NCBI GenBank assembly: GCA_943328795.2
Contig: CALQBK020000008.1
Location: 1-57,358 of the forward strand
DNA: 57,358 nt
Reading direction: 5' to 3'
Source of the DNA: Bifidobacterium breve
GTDB lineage: Bacteria; Myxococcota_A; UBA796; SXON01
Shown: piece after piece, positions 25,420 through 34,399 of the stretch
Layout: the number at the start of each line of letters is the position of its first letter
How positions within the stretch are numbered: position 1 is the first letter of the stretch
Notes under the pieces: model-generated
Databases searched by the model: none
Told to the model about the DNA's origin: nothing
Seen by the model: only the letters and a program-made list of their open reading frames with translations
Position numbers and translations under genes: made by a program

Positions 25420-26292
25420 TCAGGGGCACTCGTACGTAGACACGCCCGTGATGTACGGTTCGCCGTCCGTACTGGTGTAGTAGTTGTAGGTGTACGTCGC
25501 AATCCAATCGGAGTCCTCGACGTAGGTGTACAGCACGTCCGACTCCACCGCGCCGTCGTCCTCGTAATCCCACCGGTACCCCGTCAGCCGGTCGAGGTCG
25601 TCCCAGGATGTCGCCCCCCGGCTGACGACTACGTCCCCGTCCGAGTACGTCACCTCGTCCCGCTCCTCCACCACCCGGAGGGCATCGTCGTAGAAGTAGG
25701 AGACCTCGTAAAGGTCCCAATACACTTCGCCCGTCTGTGTGTACGTCTGGAGCAAGCCGTCCGTGTAGGTCCAATCCTCGATGACGAGGACATTCCCGGC
25801 GTAGAAGTCCTCCGAGCTGTCCTCGCGGTGGACCAGGTGCCCGTCGTCGTCGTAGGCGTTCGAGTAGCTGTGGAACTCGGCTTCCGTCGCCGTGCCGGAG
25901 TCGCTGATGGTCATGTCGTAGGACGCCCATGTGAGCGGGTTGCCGTGGTCGTCACAGGTCCAGGCCTGGTCCCGGCTGTACACGTCCGTTGGGCCCGTGC
26001 CGGACTCGTATTGGTCCCGGCGTAGGCACCCAACCGCGTTCCAGGTGGACGCGGACGTGCTGTACCCCGGCCCGTCGTCGGAGAGGCAGTCGCTGGTCGC
26101 GGGCCGGTCGGGTGAGCCAAGGTAAGTGCTCAGGCAGGTGCTCGTGGTGGCGGGGCTGCCAGCGTAGGTGTTGTGGCTGACGCTCGTACACCCCGCCATC
26201 GACCAGTCCGGGGCCACCGCAGAGTCGCCTACGCCCGCCGTCTCGGCGGATCGACCGGTACACGCGAGCGCGAGGAACAACACCACGCGCAT
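25420..26292 (-). CDS. Secreted lipoprotein with YD/RHS-like repeats (copy 1)
   Basis: 290 residues. The ATG at 26292 gives MRVVLFLALACTGRSAETAG, a short lipoprotein signal with lipobox LALAC. The mature part begins with a Cys-rich region (MAGCTSVSHNTYAGSPATTS, TCLSTYLGSPDRP). It continues as a beta-rich array of loose Tyr-Asp repeats (NAYDDDGHLVHRE, YFYDDALRVVEERDE, YRWDYEDDGAVESDVLYTY), similar to YD/RHS-type repeats. Its close paralogue lies at 28155-29024 in the same orientation, and the two flank the FG-GAP lipoprotein gene. It is probably surface-anchored, with no recognisable enzyme domain. Confidence 0.65.
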   Translation of the reverse strand: MRVVLFLALACTGRSAETAGVGDSAVAPDWSMAGCTSVSHNTYAGSPATTSTCLSTYLGSPDRPATSDCLSDDGPGYSTSASTWNAVGCLRRDQYESGTGPTDVYSRDQAWTCDDHGNPLTWASYDMTISDSGTATEAEFHSYSNAYDDDGHLVHREDSSEDFYAGNVLVIEDWTYTDGLLQTYTQTGEVYWDLYEVSYFYDDALRVVEERDEVTYSDGDVVVSRGATSWDDLDRLTGYRWDYEDDGAVESDVLYTYVEDSDWIATYTYNYYTSTDGEPYITGVSTYECP

Positions 26293-26293
26293 A

Positions 26294-28132
26294 GTGTACC
26301 ATTTGTTCGTGCTCCTCCTCCTGTTGGCGTGTGACCCCGACCGCTCCCCCGCGGTGAGCCAGCCGTGCGCCCTGCTCGCGAACGACGACGCGACCTGCGA
26401 CGGCGTCGACGACGACTGTGACGGCCACGTCGACGAGGACGCGCTCACCACCCGCGCCTGGTACCCCGACCAGGACGGTGACGGCTTCGGCGACCTGTCC
26501 GGCGCTATCGTCGCGTGCGACCAGCCCCCGGGCACGACCGACGACTTCCGGGACTGCGACGACACCGATCCCGCCGTCCACCCCGAAGCCGCGGACGACA
26601 CCTGCGACGGCGTCGACACCGACTGCGACGGGGACTTCGACGAAGACGCCGAAGGCGCCACCACGTTCTACAAGGACACCGACGGTGACGGGTTCGGCGA
26701 CGCAGACGACCCCGTGATCGGCTGCACTGCCCCCTCCGGCGCCGTCGAGGACGAGACGGACTGCGACGCTACCGAGGCGAGCGCACACCCCGGCGGCTCC
26801 GAGGAGTGCGGCAACGACGTCGACGAAGACTGCGACGGCGTGGCTGGCGAGGCCTGCGGCGGCCTCGTGAGCGTAGCCCTCGGCGTCGGCGACACGGTGC
26901 TGCAGACCTCGGACACGCTCTACAACGAGGACGATTTCTACATCCTCACCGTCCGCGCCGCGACCGGGGGGGACCTGGACGGGGACGGCGTCGACGACCT
27001 CGTCATCGCGTTCCCGTACGGCGACGACCACGGCAAGATCTACCTCGTCGACGGCCTGCCGGAGGGCGACGTGGACATCACCACCGTCTCCCGGACGCTG
27101 GACGGAGTGGACGAGGACAGCAAGTTCGGGTGGGCTGTCGAGCTGGTGTCCGACGTAGATGGCGACGGCCGGGCCGAGCTCGCAGCGGGCGCCCCGGCGC
27201 TCGATGGCGACGCCGGCGCCGTGTACCTGTTCGCGGGGCGCGACGGGGACACGCCGGCCGACGCGGTCACGACGTTGCTCGGTGAACCCGGGGACGAGGC
27301 AGGGACCTCGATCACGGACGCGGGGAGCCTGCTCGGCGACGGGGTCCGCGCGGTCGCGGTGGGCGGCACCGGGATCGCCGACTTCGGTGGCGCCTACGTG
27401 ATCGCGTACGGCAGCGGCGGAACGGTGAACCTGGCGGACGCAGCTGCACGGGTGGTCGCCGACGTGGCCGGGGCGCAGACGGGCGAGAACCTGTCCGACG
27501 CGGGCGACGTGGACGGCGACGGGATCGACGACCTGCTGATCGGCGGCGCAGACGGCGACGTCGGGGCCGCTTACCTGCTCTACGGTCCGCTGGCCGGGGA
27601 CGTGCTGCTGGCAGACGCCGACGCCCGTTTCCTCGGCGAGGAGGGCGATGGGACAGGCCAGGGGCTCGTCGGGCCCGGGGACATCGACGGTGACGGGCTC
27701 GACGACGTCGCCGTCGGGTCGCCGGCCTACGGCACGGCCGGCCGGATCCACGTGGTCACGGGCGCCCCTCGCGGCGACGTGGACCTCGACGGCGCGTGGG
27801 CCGAGGTGGTCGGCGTCGATCTCTACGGGACGCTCGGCGCCGTGCTCAGCACCTCCGGGGACATCGACGGCGACGGGCGAGCGGACCTTTGGATCAGCGA
27901 CCCCCATGGGACCTGGGCGTTCGGCGCTGTGTGGTTGGCGACCGAGCTGGACCCAGGGAGCTGGTTGATCGACGAGGTGGCCTCGGTGTTGCGCGCGCCG
28001 ACGCCGCGCACCCTCGCCAGCCAGGTCGGCGGGACAGTCGCGACGGGTGACCTCGACGGCGACGGCTCGCCGGAGGTCGCTATCACCGGGTACGACCAGC
28101 AATACGTGAATCGCACGCTGGGGTGGTTCTGA
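26294..28132 (+). CDS. Lipoprotein with MopE-type metal-binding repeats and FG-GAP propeller
   Basis: 612 residues if it starts at GTG 26294; TTG 26303 or GTG 26309 are alternatives, and none has a clear ribosome site. The signal YHLFVLLLLLACDP gives a lipobox LLAC. Residues 25-200 contain several MopE-type calcium-binding repeats (CDGVDDDCDGHVDED, DQDGDGFGD, CDDTDPAVHPEA). Residues 210-612 are an integrin-like FG-GAP propeller (GGDLDGDGVDDLVIAFPYGD, SDVDGDGRAELAAGAP, GDIDGDGLDDVAVGSPAYG). It is probably a Ca2+-stabilised surface protein for adhesion or matrix. The start is one base from the divergent lipoprotein's ATG, so promoters must overlap coding sequence. Confidence 0.85.
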   Translation: MYHLFVLLLLLACDPDRSPAVSQPCALLANDDATCDGVDDDCDGHVDEDALTTRAWYPDQDGDGFGDLSGAIVACDQPPGTTDDFRDCDDTDPAVHPEAADDTCDGVDTDCDGDFDEDAEGATTFYKDTDGDGFGDADDPVIGCTAPSGAVEDETDCDATEASAHPGGSEECGNDVDEDCDGVAGEACGGLVSVALGVGDTVLQTSDTLYNEDDFYILTVRAATGGDLDGDGVDDLVIAFPYGDDHGKIYLVDGLPEGDVDITTVSRTLDGVDEDSKFGWAVELVSDVDGDGRAELAAGAPALDGDAGAVYLFAGRDGDTPADAVTTLLGEPGDEAGTSITDAGSLLGDGVRAVAVGGTGIADFGGAYVIAYGSGGTVNLADAAARVVADVAGAQTGENLSDAGDVDGDGIDDLLIGGADGDVGAAYLLYGPLAGDVLLADADARFLGEEGDGTGQGLVGPGDIDGDGLDDVAVGSPAYGTAGRIHVVTGAPRGDVDLDGAWAEVVGVDLYGTLGAVLSTSGDIDGDGRADLWISDPHGTWAFGAVWLATELDPGSWLIDEVASVLRAPTPRTLASQVGGTVATGDLDGDGSPEVAITGYDQQYVNRTLGWF

Positions 28133-28154
28133 GGGGTATCGGCGAGCCCTCCGG

Positions 28155-29024
28155 TCAGGGGCACTCGTACGTAGACACGCCCGTGGCGTCCGGTTCGCCG
28201 ACCGTATTGGTGTAGGAGTTGTAGGTGTACGTCGCAATCCAAGTGGAGTCCTCGACGTAGGTGTACAGCCAGTCCGACTCCACCGCGCCGTCGTCCTGGT
28301 AATCCCACGTGTACGCCGTCATCCGGTCGAGGTCGTCCCAGGATGTCGCCCCCCGGCTGACGATTACGTCCCCGTCCGAGTACGTCACCTCGTCCCGCTC
28401 CTCCACCACCCGGAGGGCATCGTCGTAGAAGTAGGAGACCTCGTACATGGCCGAATACGTGTCGTCGTCCGTCTGCGTGTACGTCCGGAGCAAGCCGTCC
28501 GTGAAGGTCCAATCTTCGATGCCGAGGCGGCCTCCGCCGTAGCGGTCATAGGAGGTGTTCTCGCGGTGGACCAGGTGCCCGTCCTCGTCGTAGGCGTTGG
28601 TGTACGCGCGAGCCTCCGCGTCCACCTCCGTCCCGGCGTCGCTGACGCTGGTCTCGCGCAGGGTCCACATCAGCGGGTTGCCGTGGTCGTCGCAGAGCCA
28701 CCCCTCGTCCCGGCTGTACACGTCCGTCGGGCCGGTGCCGGACTCGTATTGGTACCGGCGTAGGCACCCCGAGGCCTCCCACGTATAGACGTCCGTGCTG
28801 TACCCCGGCCCGTCGTCGGAAACGCAGTCGCTGCTCGCGAGCCGGTCGGGTGAGCCAAGGTAAGTGCTCAGGCAGGTGCTCGTGGTGGCGGGACTGCCAG
28901 CGTAGGCGTAGTGGCTGACGCTCGTACACCCCGCCATCGACCAGTCCGGGGCCACCGCAGAGTCGCCTACGTCCGCCGTCTCGGCGGATCGACCAGTACA
29001 CCCGAGGACGAGCAACAACACCAT
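28155..29024 (-). CDS. Secreted lipoprotein with YD/RHS-like repeats (copy 2)
   Basis: 289 residues from the ATG at 29024 (MVLLLVLGCTGRSAETADVG, lipobox VLGC). It matches the copy at 25420-26292 along its whole length. The N-terminal segment GDSAVAPDWSMAGCTSVSH and the C-terminal GVSTYECP are identical in both, and the DNA is nearly identical for long stretches (for example 28150-28185 against 25410-25445). Differences cluster in the middle (about residues 85-160). This is a recent duplication, with divergence perhaps driven by surface exposure. It is transcribed away from the CotH gene. Confidence 0.65.
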   Translation of the reverse strand: MVLLLVLGCTGRSAETADVGDSAVAPDWSMAGCTSVSHYAYAGSPATTSTCLSTYLGSPDRLASSDCVSDDGPGYSTDVYTWEASGCLRRYQYESGTGPTDVYSRDEGWLCDDHGNPLMWTLRETSVSDAGTEVDAEARAYTNAYDEDGHLVHRENTSYDRYGGGRLGIEDWTFTDGLLRTYTQTDDDTYSAMYEVSYFYDDALRVVEERDEVTYSDGDVIVSRGATSWDDLDRMTAYTWDYQDDGAVESDWLYTYVEDSTWIATYTYNSYTNTVGEPDATGVSTYECP

Positions 29025-29091
29025 GCGCTGAGTGTAGCCGCGCGGGCGCACCGCGGCTGCGCGTCGCGCACCGTACGCGCTATTGTGCCCC

Positions 29092-31617
29092 ATGCCCCCC
29101 GCCGCCCTGATCCTGCTCACCCTCCACCGCGCCTACGCGGCGGACCTGCCCACGTTCAGCGTGCTGCGCGGCGTCTACGATACTGCCCAGACCGTGATCC
29201 TCACGCCGGCGGCCGCGACGGACACGCTCTACTGCAGCACCGACAGCAGTGTCCCCACCGTGGCGTGCGCTTCGCCGCTCACCGTGTCGAGCACCACCGT
29301 CCTGCGTGTGCTCGCCATCGGCGCGGACGGCACGAAGTCCGCCGTCTCGACCCAGACCTACCTCTTCCCCGCCGACATCGAGCAGCAGCCGCGGATGAAC
29401 ACGTCCGTGGTGAACGACGCGACGCTCGGGCCCATCCTCGACGCGTCCCTGCGGGACATCCCGAGCATCTCCGTCGTCTCCCCCCGCGGCCTCTCGCTCA
29501 CCGAGTCCGAGGCCTCGATCGAGTGGATCGACCCGGACGGCGACGACACCGAGATCTCCTGCGGCGCCGAGTACATCGGCGGGACGAGCCAAGTCTACGA
29601 GAAGAAGAGCATCCGCCTCCACTTTCGGTCGGACTACGGCGCCTCGAAGTGGGACTGGGACATCTACGGCGACTACCCGGTGGGCGTCGCCCCGGCGCAG
29701 TCGTTCGACGCGCTGACGCTGCGGTCCGGCAACCACGACTCGCTGTTCTACTTGGGGACGGCCGGCCAATACGCGCGCAACTACTGGATGGACGAGACCC
29801 AACTCGAGATGGGGCACTTGGCACCGCACGGGCGCTACGTCCACCTGTACTTGGATGGCAGCTACAACGGGCAATACCACGTGCGCGAGCGCTTCGACGC
29901 CGGGTTCATGGCGGAGTACCTGGGCGGCGCGGAGGCCGACTACGAGGCGATCAACGGGGGCTACGCGTTCGACGGCTCGGGCAGCGCGTGGAACACGCTC
30001 GTCGCGGACGCCGCGGCTGGGGACTACGCAGCGGTGCAGACCCGCTTGAACGTAGCGAACTTCCTCGACTACATGGTGTTGAATTGGTACGCGGCCAACG
30101 CGTGGGACTGGGCGCCGGACCACAACTGGATCGCCGCCGGACCCGTGGAGCCAAGCCAAGGCGGGTTCATCTTCCACTCGGCGGACTCGGACATCTGCCT
30201 CTACTACGACCCTACGACCAACATCCTCTCCAACGGCGGCCCGTCCTACCTGTTCTACTACCTGGTGAACAGCGGCGACCCGGACTTCCTGGTCGCGCTC
30301 AAGGACGCCATCCACCGAAACCTGGAGGCGGGGGGCCCGCTGACGGCCGACCGCGCGGCTGAGCGCTACAGCCGCATCGCCGCGAGCGCCGAGCCGGGGA
30401 TCGTGCCCGAGTCGGCGCGGTTTGGGTACGGCAGCTGGTCCTACGCGGGCGACTGGGTGCCCGAGCGCGATTGGCTGCTGGGCACGTTCTTCGCCCAACG
30501 CACGGACGAGCTGCTGCGGCAGGTGCAAGCCGCCGGCTGGTACGACGTCCCGGCGCCCGAGATCGACACCGCCTCCGGCGTGGTCGTCCCCGGCACGGTG
30601 GTGAACGTGAGCGCGCCCGACGGGTCAACCGGCGCGCTCTGGGTGACCACGGACGGCGAAGACCCGCGCTTGCCCGGCGGCGCGGTCTCGGCCAGCGCCG
30701 AGGGCCCGGCGCCGCTCGCGACGCTGACCTTGGACCACGGGGCCGTCGTGATGGCCCGACTCCGCAGCTCCACGGGCGGGTGGGGGCCGCTCGCCATCGG
30801 CGCGTTCGACGTCGACGAGGCGCCCCCGATCGTGCTCAACGAGTGGAACAGCGTCTCGCCGGAGTCGCTGTTGCCCGACGGCGACCCTGCCCTGGGCACC
30901 GCCGCCGGCAACGGCGGGGACTGGATCGAGCTCCTGGTCGTGCAGGACCACCTGGACGTGCGCGGCTGGTCGCTCGACCTGGTGGACCGCCGCCAGGCGC
31001 CCCAGCAGCTCGTGTTCACCGACGCCGATCTCCTCGGCGATCTGCGCGCCGGCACGCTGATCACCGTCGCCGAGGACCTCCCCGAGGACGCCGCGTACGA
31101 CCCCTCCGCGGGCGACTGGCGGTTCCACCTGCGCGTGTCGACCGACGGCGCGTACGTCCGCGCCGCGGCGTTCGACGTCACCGAGAAGGACTGGCAGCTC
31201 GCGATCCGCGACAGCACGGGCGCGGTCCGGGCGGCGAGCGTCGGCGAAGGCGCGAACGGGCTCACCGGCATCAGCGGGGACGAGGTGGGGCAGCTCCGGG
31301 AGACCCCGGGGGCCGGGTTCCGGACGTGGAGCGGGGCCTATGGGTCCGGGGACGGCTCGACGTTCGGGAGCCCCAACACGTGGGGCGGGGGCGAGCAGGA
31401 CTTCTCCGCGCTGCGGGGCGCGTCGGGCGAGACGCACGAGCTGCCGGACTCTGGGGTGGACTCGGCGGCGGCGGACAGCGGACCGACCGCGGACTCCGGG
31501 GACAACGCGCCAACGGGCTGCGGGTGCGCGACGGGCGGCCAACCGGCTGGCGTGCTGGGGCTCGCGTTGGCGCTCGGCTGGACCACTCGGCGTCGGGCCA
31601 GCGGGGGGGCGCGGTGA
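29092..31617 (+). CDS. CotH-kinase family protein with MYXO-CTERM-type sorting tail
   Basis: 841 residues. The start is the ATG at 29092, giving the signal MPPAALILLTLHRAYAAD. Domains in order: a chitobiase-type C-terminal (CHB_HEX) domain (about 20-90; YCSTDSSVPTVACASPLTVS); a CotH kinase-like domain (about 150-450; SIRLHFRSDYGASKWDWD, GRYVHLYLDGSYNGQYHVRE, NFLDYMVLNWYAAN); a second CHB_HEX-like domain (about 485-565); a lamin-tail-like domain (about 570-680; IVLNEWNSV, GDWIELL); an Asp/Ser linker; and a tail of GCGCATGG, hydrophobic helix and Arg cluster. That tail is a MYXO-CTERM signal, cleaved by myxosortase for surface anchoring. CotH proteins phosphorylate secreted proteins. Confidence 0.88.
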   Translation: MPPAALILLTLHRAYAADLPTFSVLRGVYDTAQTVILTPAAATDTLYCSTDSSVPTVACASPLTVSSTTVLRVLAIGADGTKSAVSTQTYLFPADIEQQPRMNTSVVNDATLGPILDASLRDIPSISVVSPRGLSLTESEASIEWIDPDGDDTEISCGAEYIGGTSQVYEKKSIRLHFRSDYGASKWDWDIYGDYPVGVAPAQSFDALTLRSGNHDSLFYLGTAGQYARNYWMDETQLEMGHLAPHGRYVHLYLDGSYNGQYHVRERFDAGFMAEYLGGAEADYEAINGGYAFDGSGSAWNTLVADAAAGDYAAVQTRLNVANFLDYMVLNWYAANAWDWAPDHNWIAAGPVEPSQGGFIFHSADSDICLYYDPTTNILSNGGPSYLFYYLVNSGDPDFLVALKDAIHRNLEAGGPLTADRAAERYSRIAASAEPGIVPESARFGYGSWSYAGDWVPERDWLLGTFFAQRTDELLRQVQAAGWYDVPAPEIDTASGVVVPGTVVNVSAPDGSTGALWVTTDGEDPRLPGGAVSASAEGPAPLATLTLDHGAVVMARLRSSTGGWGPLAIGAFDVDEAPPIVLNEWNSVSPESLLPDGDPALGTAAGNGGDWIELLVVQDHLDVRGWSLDLVDRRQAPQQLVFTDADLLGDLRAGTLITVAEDLPEDAAYDPSAGDWRFHLRVSTDGAYVRAAAFDVTEKDWQLAIRDSTGAVRAASVGEGANGLTGISGDEVGQLRETPGAGFRTWSGAYGSGDGSTFGSPNTWGGGEQDFSALRGASGETHELPDSGVDSAAADSGPTADSGDNAPTGCGCATGGQPAGVLGLALALGWTTRRRASGGAR

Positions 31618-32771
31618 TCCTCCTCCTGCTCGCGTGCTCCGGCAAACCCGAGCCCGTGGACACCCACGCGACGGACTCCGCCGACGAGCCGGGCGACAGC
31701 ACCGCCCCGCTCGACTGCTTCCGGGACGTCGACGGGGACGGCTACGGCGACGGGGGTGCCCCCGCGGACTGCCACGTTGGCGTAGTCGACGGGACGGACT
31801 GCGACGACTCCGCCAGCTCCGTCCACCCCGGCGCGGGGGAGGTGTGCAACGGCGAGGACGAGGACTGCGACGGCACCGTAGACGAGGACCCCGTGGACGG
31901 CTTGCCCTACTACCGGGACGCCGATGGCGACGGCTACGGCAGCGAGACCACGACGGCCTGCGCGTGGGCCGAGGGCCTCGTGCTCGACGGCGGGGACTGC
32001 GACGACACCAACGTCGACGTGCACCCCGGCGCGACTGAGCACTGCGACGACGTGGACGACGACTGCGACGGCGTCGCGTCGGACTCCGTCGGGGCGTCCT
32101 CGGAGTGCCCGGCCGACAGCTGCCTCGCTGCGCTCGCCGCTGGCGTGACGACCGACGGCGCGACGTGGATCACGCTGCCGTCTGGCCAGCTGGTGGAGAC
32201 CTGGTGTGACCAGACCACGGATGGCGGCGGTTGGACGTTGGGGTTCGTGCGCAACTCTGCGTCGACCGAGAGCCAGCCCGACTTTGGCTCCGGGGACGTC
32301 GGCACTGACGCGCTGGGCCAGTCCCCCGGCGCGGCCAGCCTCTCGTCCACCCCCGCGATGGGGTGGATCGACCTCGACACCTTCAATTACGAGACCCTCC
32401 GGCTCGCCGCCTACGCCAGCGGCGGCGAGACCTACCTGTCCCGCGACATCCCGCGCACCGAGCTGCGGATCGCGTTCAGCGAAGACGGGTACAAGCTCTA
32501 CGGCGGGACGACCGGCTACTACTGGTGCGGCGGGGCGGCCTCGTACACCGACTCCGGCGTCGGGGCCGTGAACAACCCGTCCGGGGCGTCGGCGGACTGC
32601 AAGGGCCACGGCTCGGTCGGCTCGGGCTGGGACTTCTCCGAGTACGACTACCCGAACGCGGGCCTGACGCTGTGCGGTGGCGACGCCTCGGCGTTCCTCG
32701 CGGCGAGCTGGGGCGGCACCTGGTCCTACTACGGCACCCCGGGCGGCGCCGAGGCGATTTGGGTGCGGTGA
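31614..32771 (+). CDS. Lipoprotein with MopE repeats and fibrinogen-like domain
   Basis: 385 residues. The GTG at 31614 overlaps the CotH stop (GTGA), giving VILLLLACSGKPEPVD with lipobox LLAC. Residues 35-155 hold MopE-type repeats (DVDGDGYGDGG, CDDSASSVHPG, CNGEDEDCDGTVDED). Residues 165-385 resemble a fibrinogen C-terminal domain (TWCDQTTDGGGWTLGFVR, then WCGGAASYTD, ending GTPGGAEAIWVR). The fold binds sugars or glycans in many animal and some bacterial proteins. Translational coupling to CotH suggests coordinated export, and this protein is a candidate substrate of the CotH kinase (inference). Confidence 0.8.
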   Translation: MILLLLACSGKPEPVDTHATDSADEPGDSTAPLDCFRDVDGDGYGDGGAPADCHVGVVDGTDCDDSASSVHPGAGEVCNGEDEDCDGTVDEDPVDGLPYYRDADGDGYGSETTTACAWAEGLVLDGGDCDDTNVDVHPGATEHCDDVDDDCDGVASDSVGASSECPADSCLAALAAGVTTDGATWITLPSGQLVETWCDQTTDGGGWTLGFVRNSASTESQPDFGSGDVGTDALGQSPGAASLSSTPAMGWIDLDTFNYETLRLAAYASGGETYLSRDIPRTELRIAFSEDGYKLYGGTTGYYWCGGAASYTDSGVGAVNNPSGASADCKGHGSVGSGWDFSEYDYPNAGLTLCGGDASAFLAASWGGTWSYYGTPGGAEAIWVR

Positions 32772-32791
32772 GCCGAACGGCCCGGCCCCCC

Positions 32792-34399
32792 CTACCCCGG
32801 CGGCGTGGCCTGGCCGTAGTTGTCGTACCCCCAGCACAAGAGCTCACCCTCCGGGGTGATCCCGCAGGCGTGGGAGGCGGTGCCCCCCGCGGCGATCGAC
32901 ACGAAGGTCGCGTCCGGGCTCGACACCACGTTGCCCCAGCAGGTCGCGTGCCCGCTCGCGTCGAGCACGCAGCCGTCGCCGTAGGGCGCGAGGCTCATCG
33001 CCGAGTACACCCCGGCCGGGAAGCTCGGCGTGTCCTCGTCCCCAAGGTCAGCGATCTCGCCGTTGGCGGTCAGCGCCATGCAGTCGTACTGCCCGCCTTC
33101 GACCGCGAGGAACGGGCCCGTGGCGGGATCGCCGTGTCCCCAGCCCTGGGCGTTCCCGGCGCTGTCGAGCGCACAGCCGGCCTGGGACCCGATGCTGATG
33201 GAGGCATACCCAGCGTCCGACGGCACGGGCAGGCCCGGCGACACAGCGCCCCAGCACTGGATGGTGCCGGCGGTGGAGAGCGCGCATGCGAACTGGTCCG
33301 CCACGCCGACCTCGGTGAAGGTGCCGGTAGGGGGGTCGGGGACACCCCAGTCGCCACGCCCCCAGCACGCGAGCGCCCCGCCCGGGAGCACCCCGCACGA
33401 CTGCTCGTACCCTGCCGAGACGGTGATGAACCGCTCCGCCGGCGGGTCACACTCTCCGTAGCCGTCGTAGCCGAAGCAGGTGATCGTGCCGTCGCCCTTG
33501 AGCCCACAGGTATGGAACTCCCCCGCGCTCACCTGGACCCAGCCGCACGCTGAGATCACGGCGGGGTCGGCGTCATCGCAGTCGGTGAGGTCCGACGTGA
33601 ACCCCGCGGGGGCGTCGCACGCGAGCGTCGTCGAAAACACGGTGCCGAGGCCGTCCCCGTCTGCGTCTGCGTACCAGAGCGACTGGCCGCTCGCGGCGGG
33701 GTCGTCGTTGTCGGCCGCACCGTTGCAGTCCTCGTCCACGTCGGCGTCGTCGCACAGCTCGACACCGCCGGGGAGCACGTCCGCGCGCGTGTCGTCGCAG
33801 TCGGTCCCGTCCAGGACGCGCCCCGGGGGCTGCTCGCAGGACGGCAACGCGTCCCCGGCGTCCCCGTAGCCGTCGCCGTCTGCGTCCAGGAACCACGGGG
33901 TGTCGGGGTTCACAGCTGGGTCCGTGTCGTCGCAGTCCGAGCCGTCCGCCACGTACCCAGGCGGCTGGTCGCACGCGACGAGGGCGTTGAACGGCGTCCC
34001 GTAGGTGTCGAGATCGCCGTCGAAGCACCACGTCGCCGGCTCCGCCCCGTCATCTGCCACGGTGTCGCAGTCGTCGTCCACGTCGTTGCACAGCTCGGTC
34101 GCGCCCGGGAAGACCGCCGCGTCCGCGTCGTTGAAGTCGGTGCTCACCGTGGAGAACCCCGGACCGGGGCAAGCCAGCTGGGCGACAGCGCCGCCGAACC
34201 CGTCCCCGTCCCCGTCGATGAAGCCGTTCACCTCGCCGCCGGAGAGGGCGTCTGCGTCGTCACAGTCATCCGGCCGCTGGACACCGTCTCCGTCCCCGTC
34301 GAGCCGGTCGCCAAGCGCGGCGTCCGAGATCAGCGCGCACCCTCCGAGGGAGAGGGGGACCGCGATCGCGATCCCAAGCAGCGACAAGGGCCGGGTCAC
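32792..34399 (-). CDS. Lipoprotein with MopE repeats and RCC1 propeller (copy 1)
   Basis: 535 residues. The GTG at 34399 overlaps the upstream stop (GTGA) and begins a signal with lipobox LGGC (VTRPLSLLGIAIAVPLSLGG). Residues 25-230 carry MopE-type Asp-rich repeats (RPDDCDDADA, DGDGDGFGG, CDDTDPAVNPDT). Residues 235-535 are RCC1-like blades (VSAGEFHTCGLKGDGTITCF, VSAGYEQSCGVLPGGALACW), about six repeats. It is likely surface-exposed and Ca2+-stabilised. It is a tandem paralogue of the next gene upstream. Confidence 0.82.
   Translation of the reverse strand: MTRPLSLLGIAIAVPLSLGGCALISDAALGDRLDGDGDGVQRPDDCDDADALSGGEVNGFIDGDGDGFGGAVAQLACPGPGFSTVSTDFNDADAAVFPGATELCNDVDDDCDTVADDGAEPATWCFDGDLDTYGTPFNALVACDQPPGYVADGSDCDDTDPAVNPDTPWFLDADGDGYGDAGDALPSCEQPPGRVLDGTDCDDTRADVLPGGVELCDDADVDEDCNGAADNDDPAASGQSLWYADADGDGLGTVFSTTLACDAPAGFTSDLTDCDDADPAVISACGWVQVSAGEFHTCGLKGDGTITCFGYDGYGECDPPAERFITVSAGYEQSCGVLPGGALACWGRGDWGVPDPPTGTFTEVGVADQFACALSTAGTIQCWGAVSPGLPVPSDAGYASISIGSQAGCALDSAGNAQGWGHGDPATGPFLAVEGGQYDCMALTANGEIADLGDEDTPSFPAGVYSAMSLAPYGDGCVLDASGHATCWGNVVSSPDATFVSIAAGGTASHACGITPEGELLCWGYDNYGQATPPG

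Noticed and set aside
24401-25502. Overlapping open frames across the repeat region, coding Arg/Ala/Pro-rich peptides
   Set aside because: They repeat with the DNA period, start without ribosome sites and contain no domain. They follow from the GC-rich repeat.
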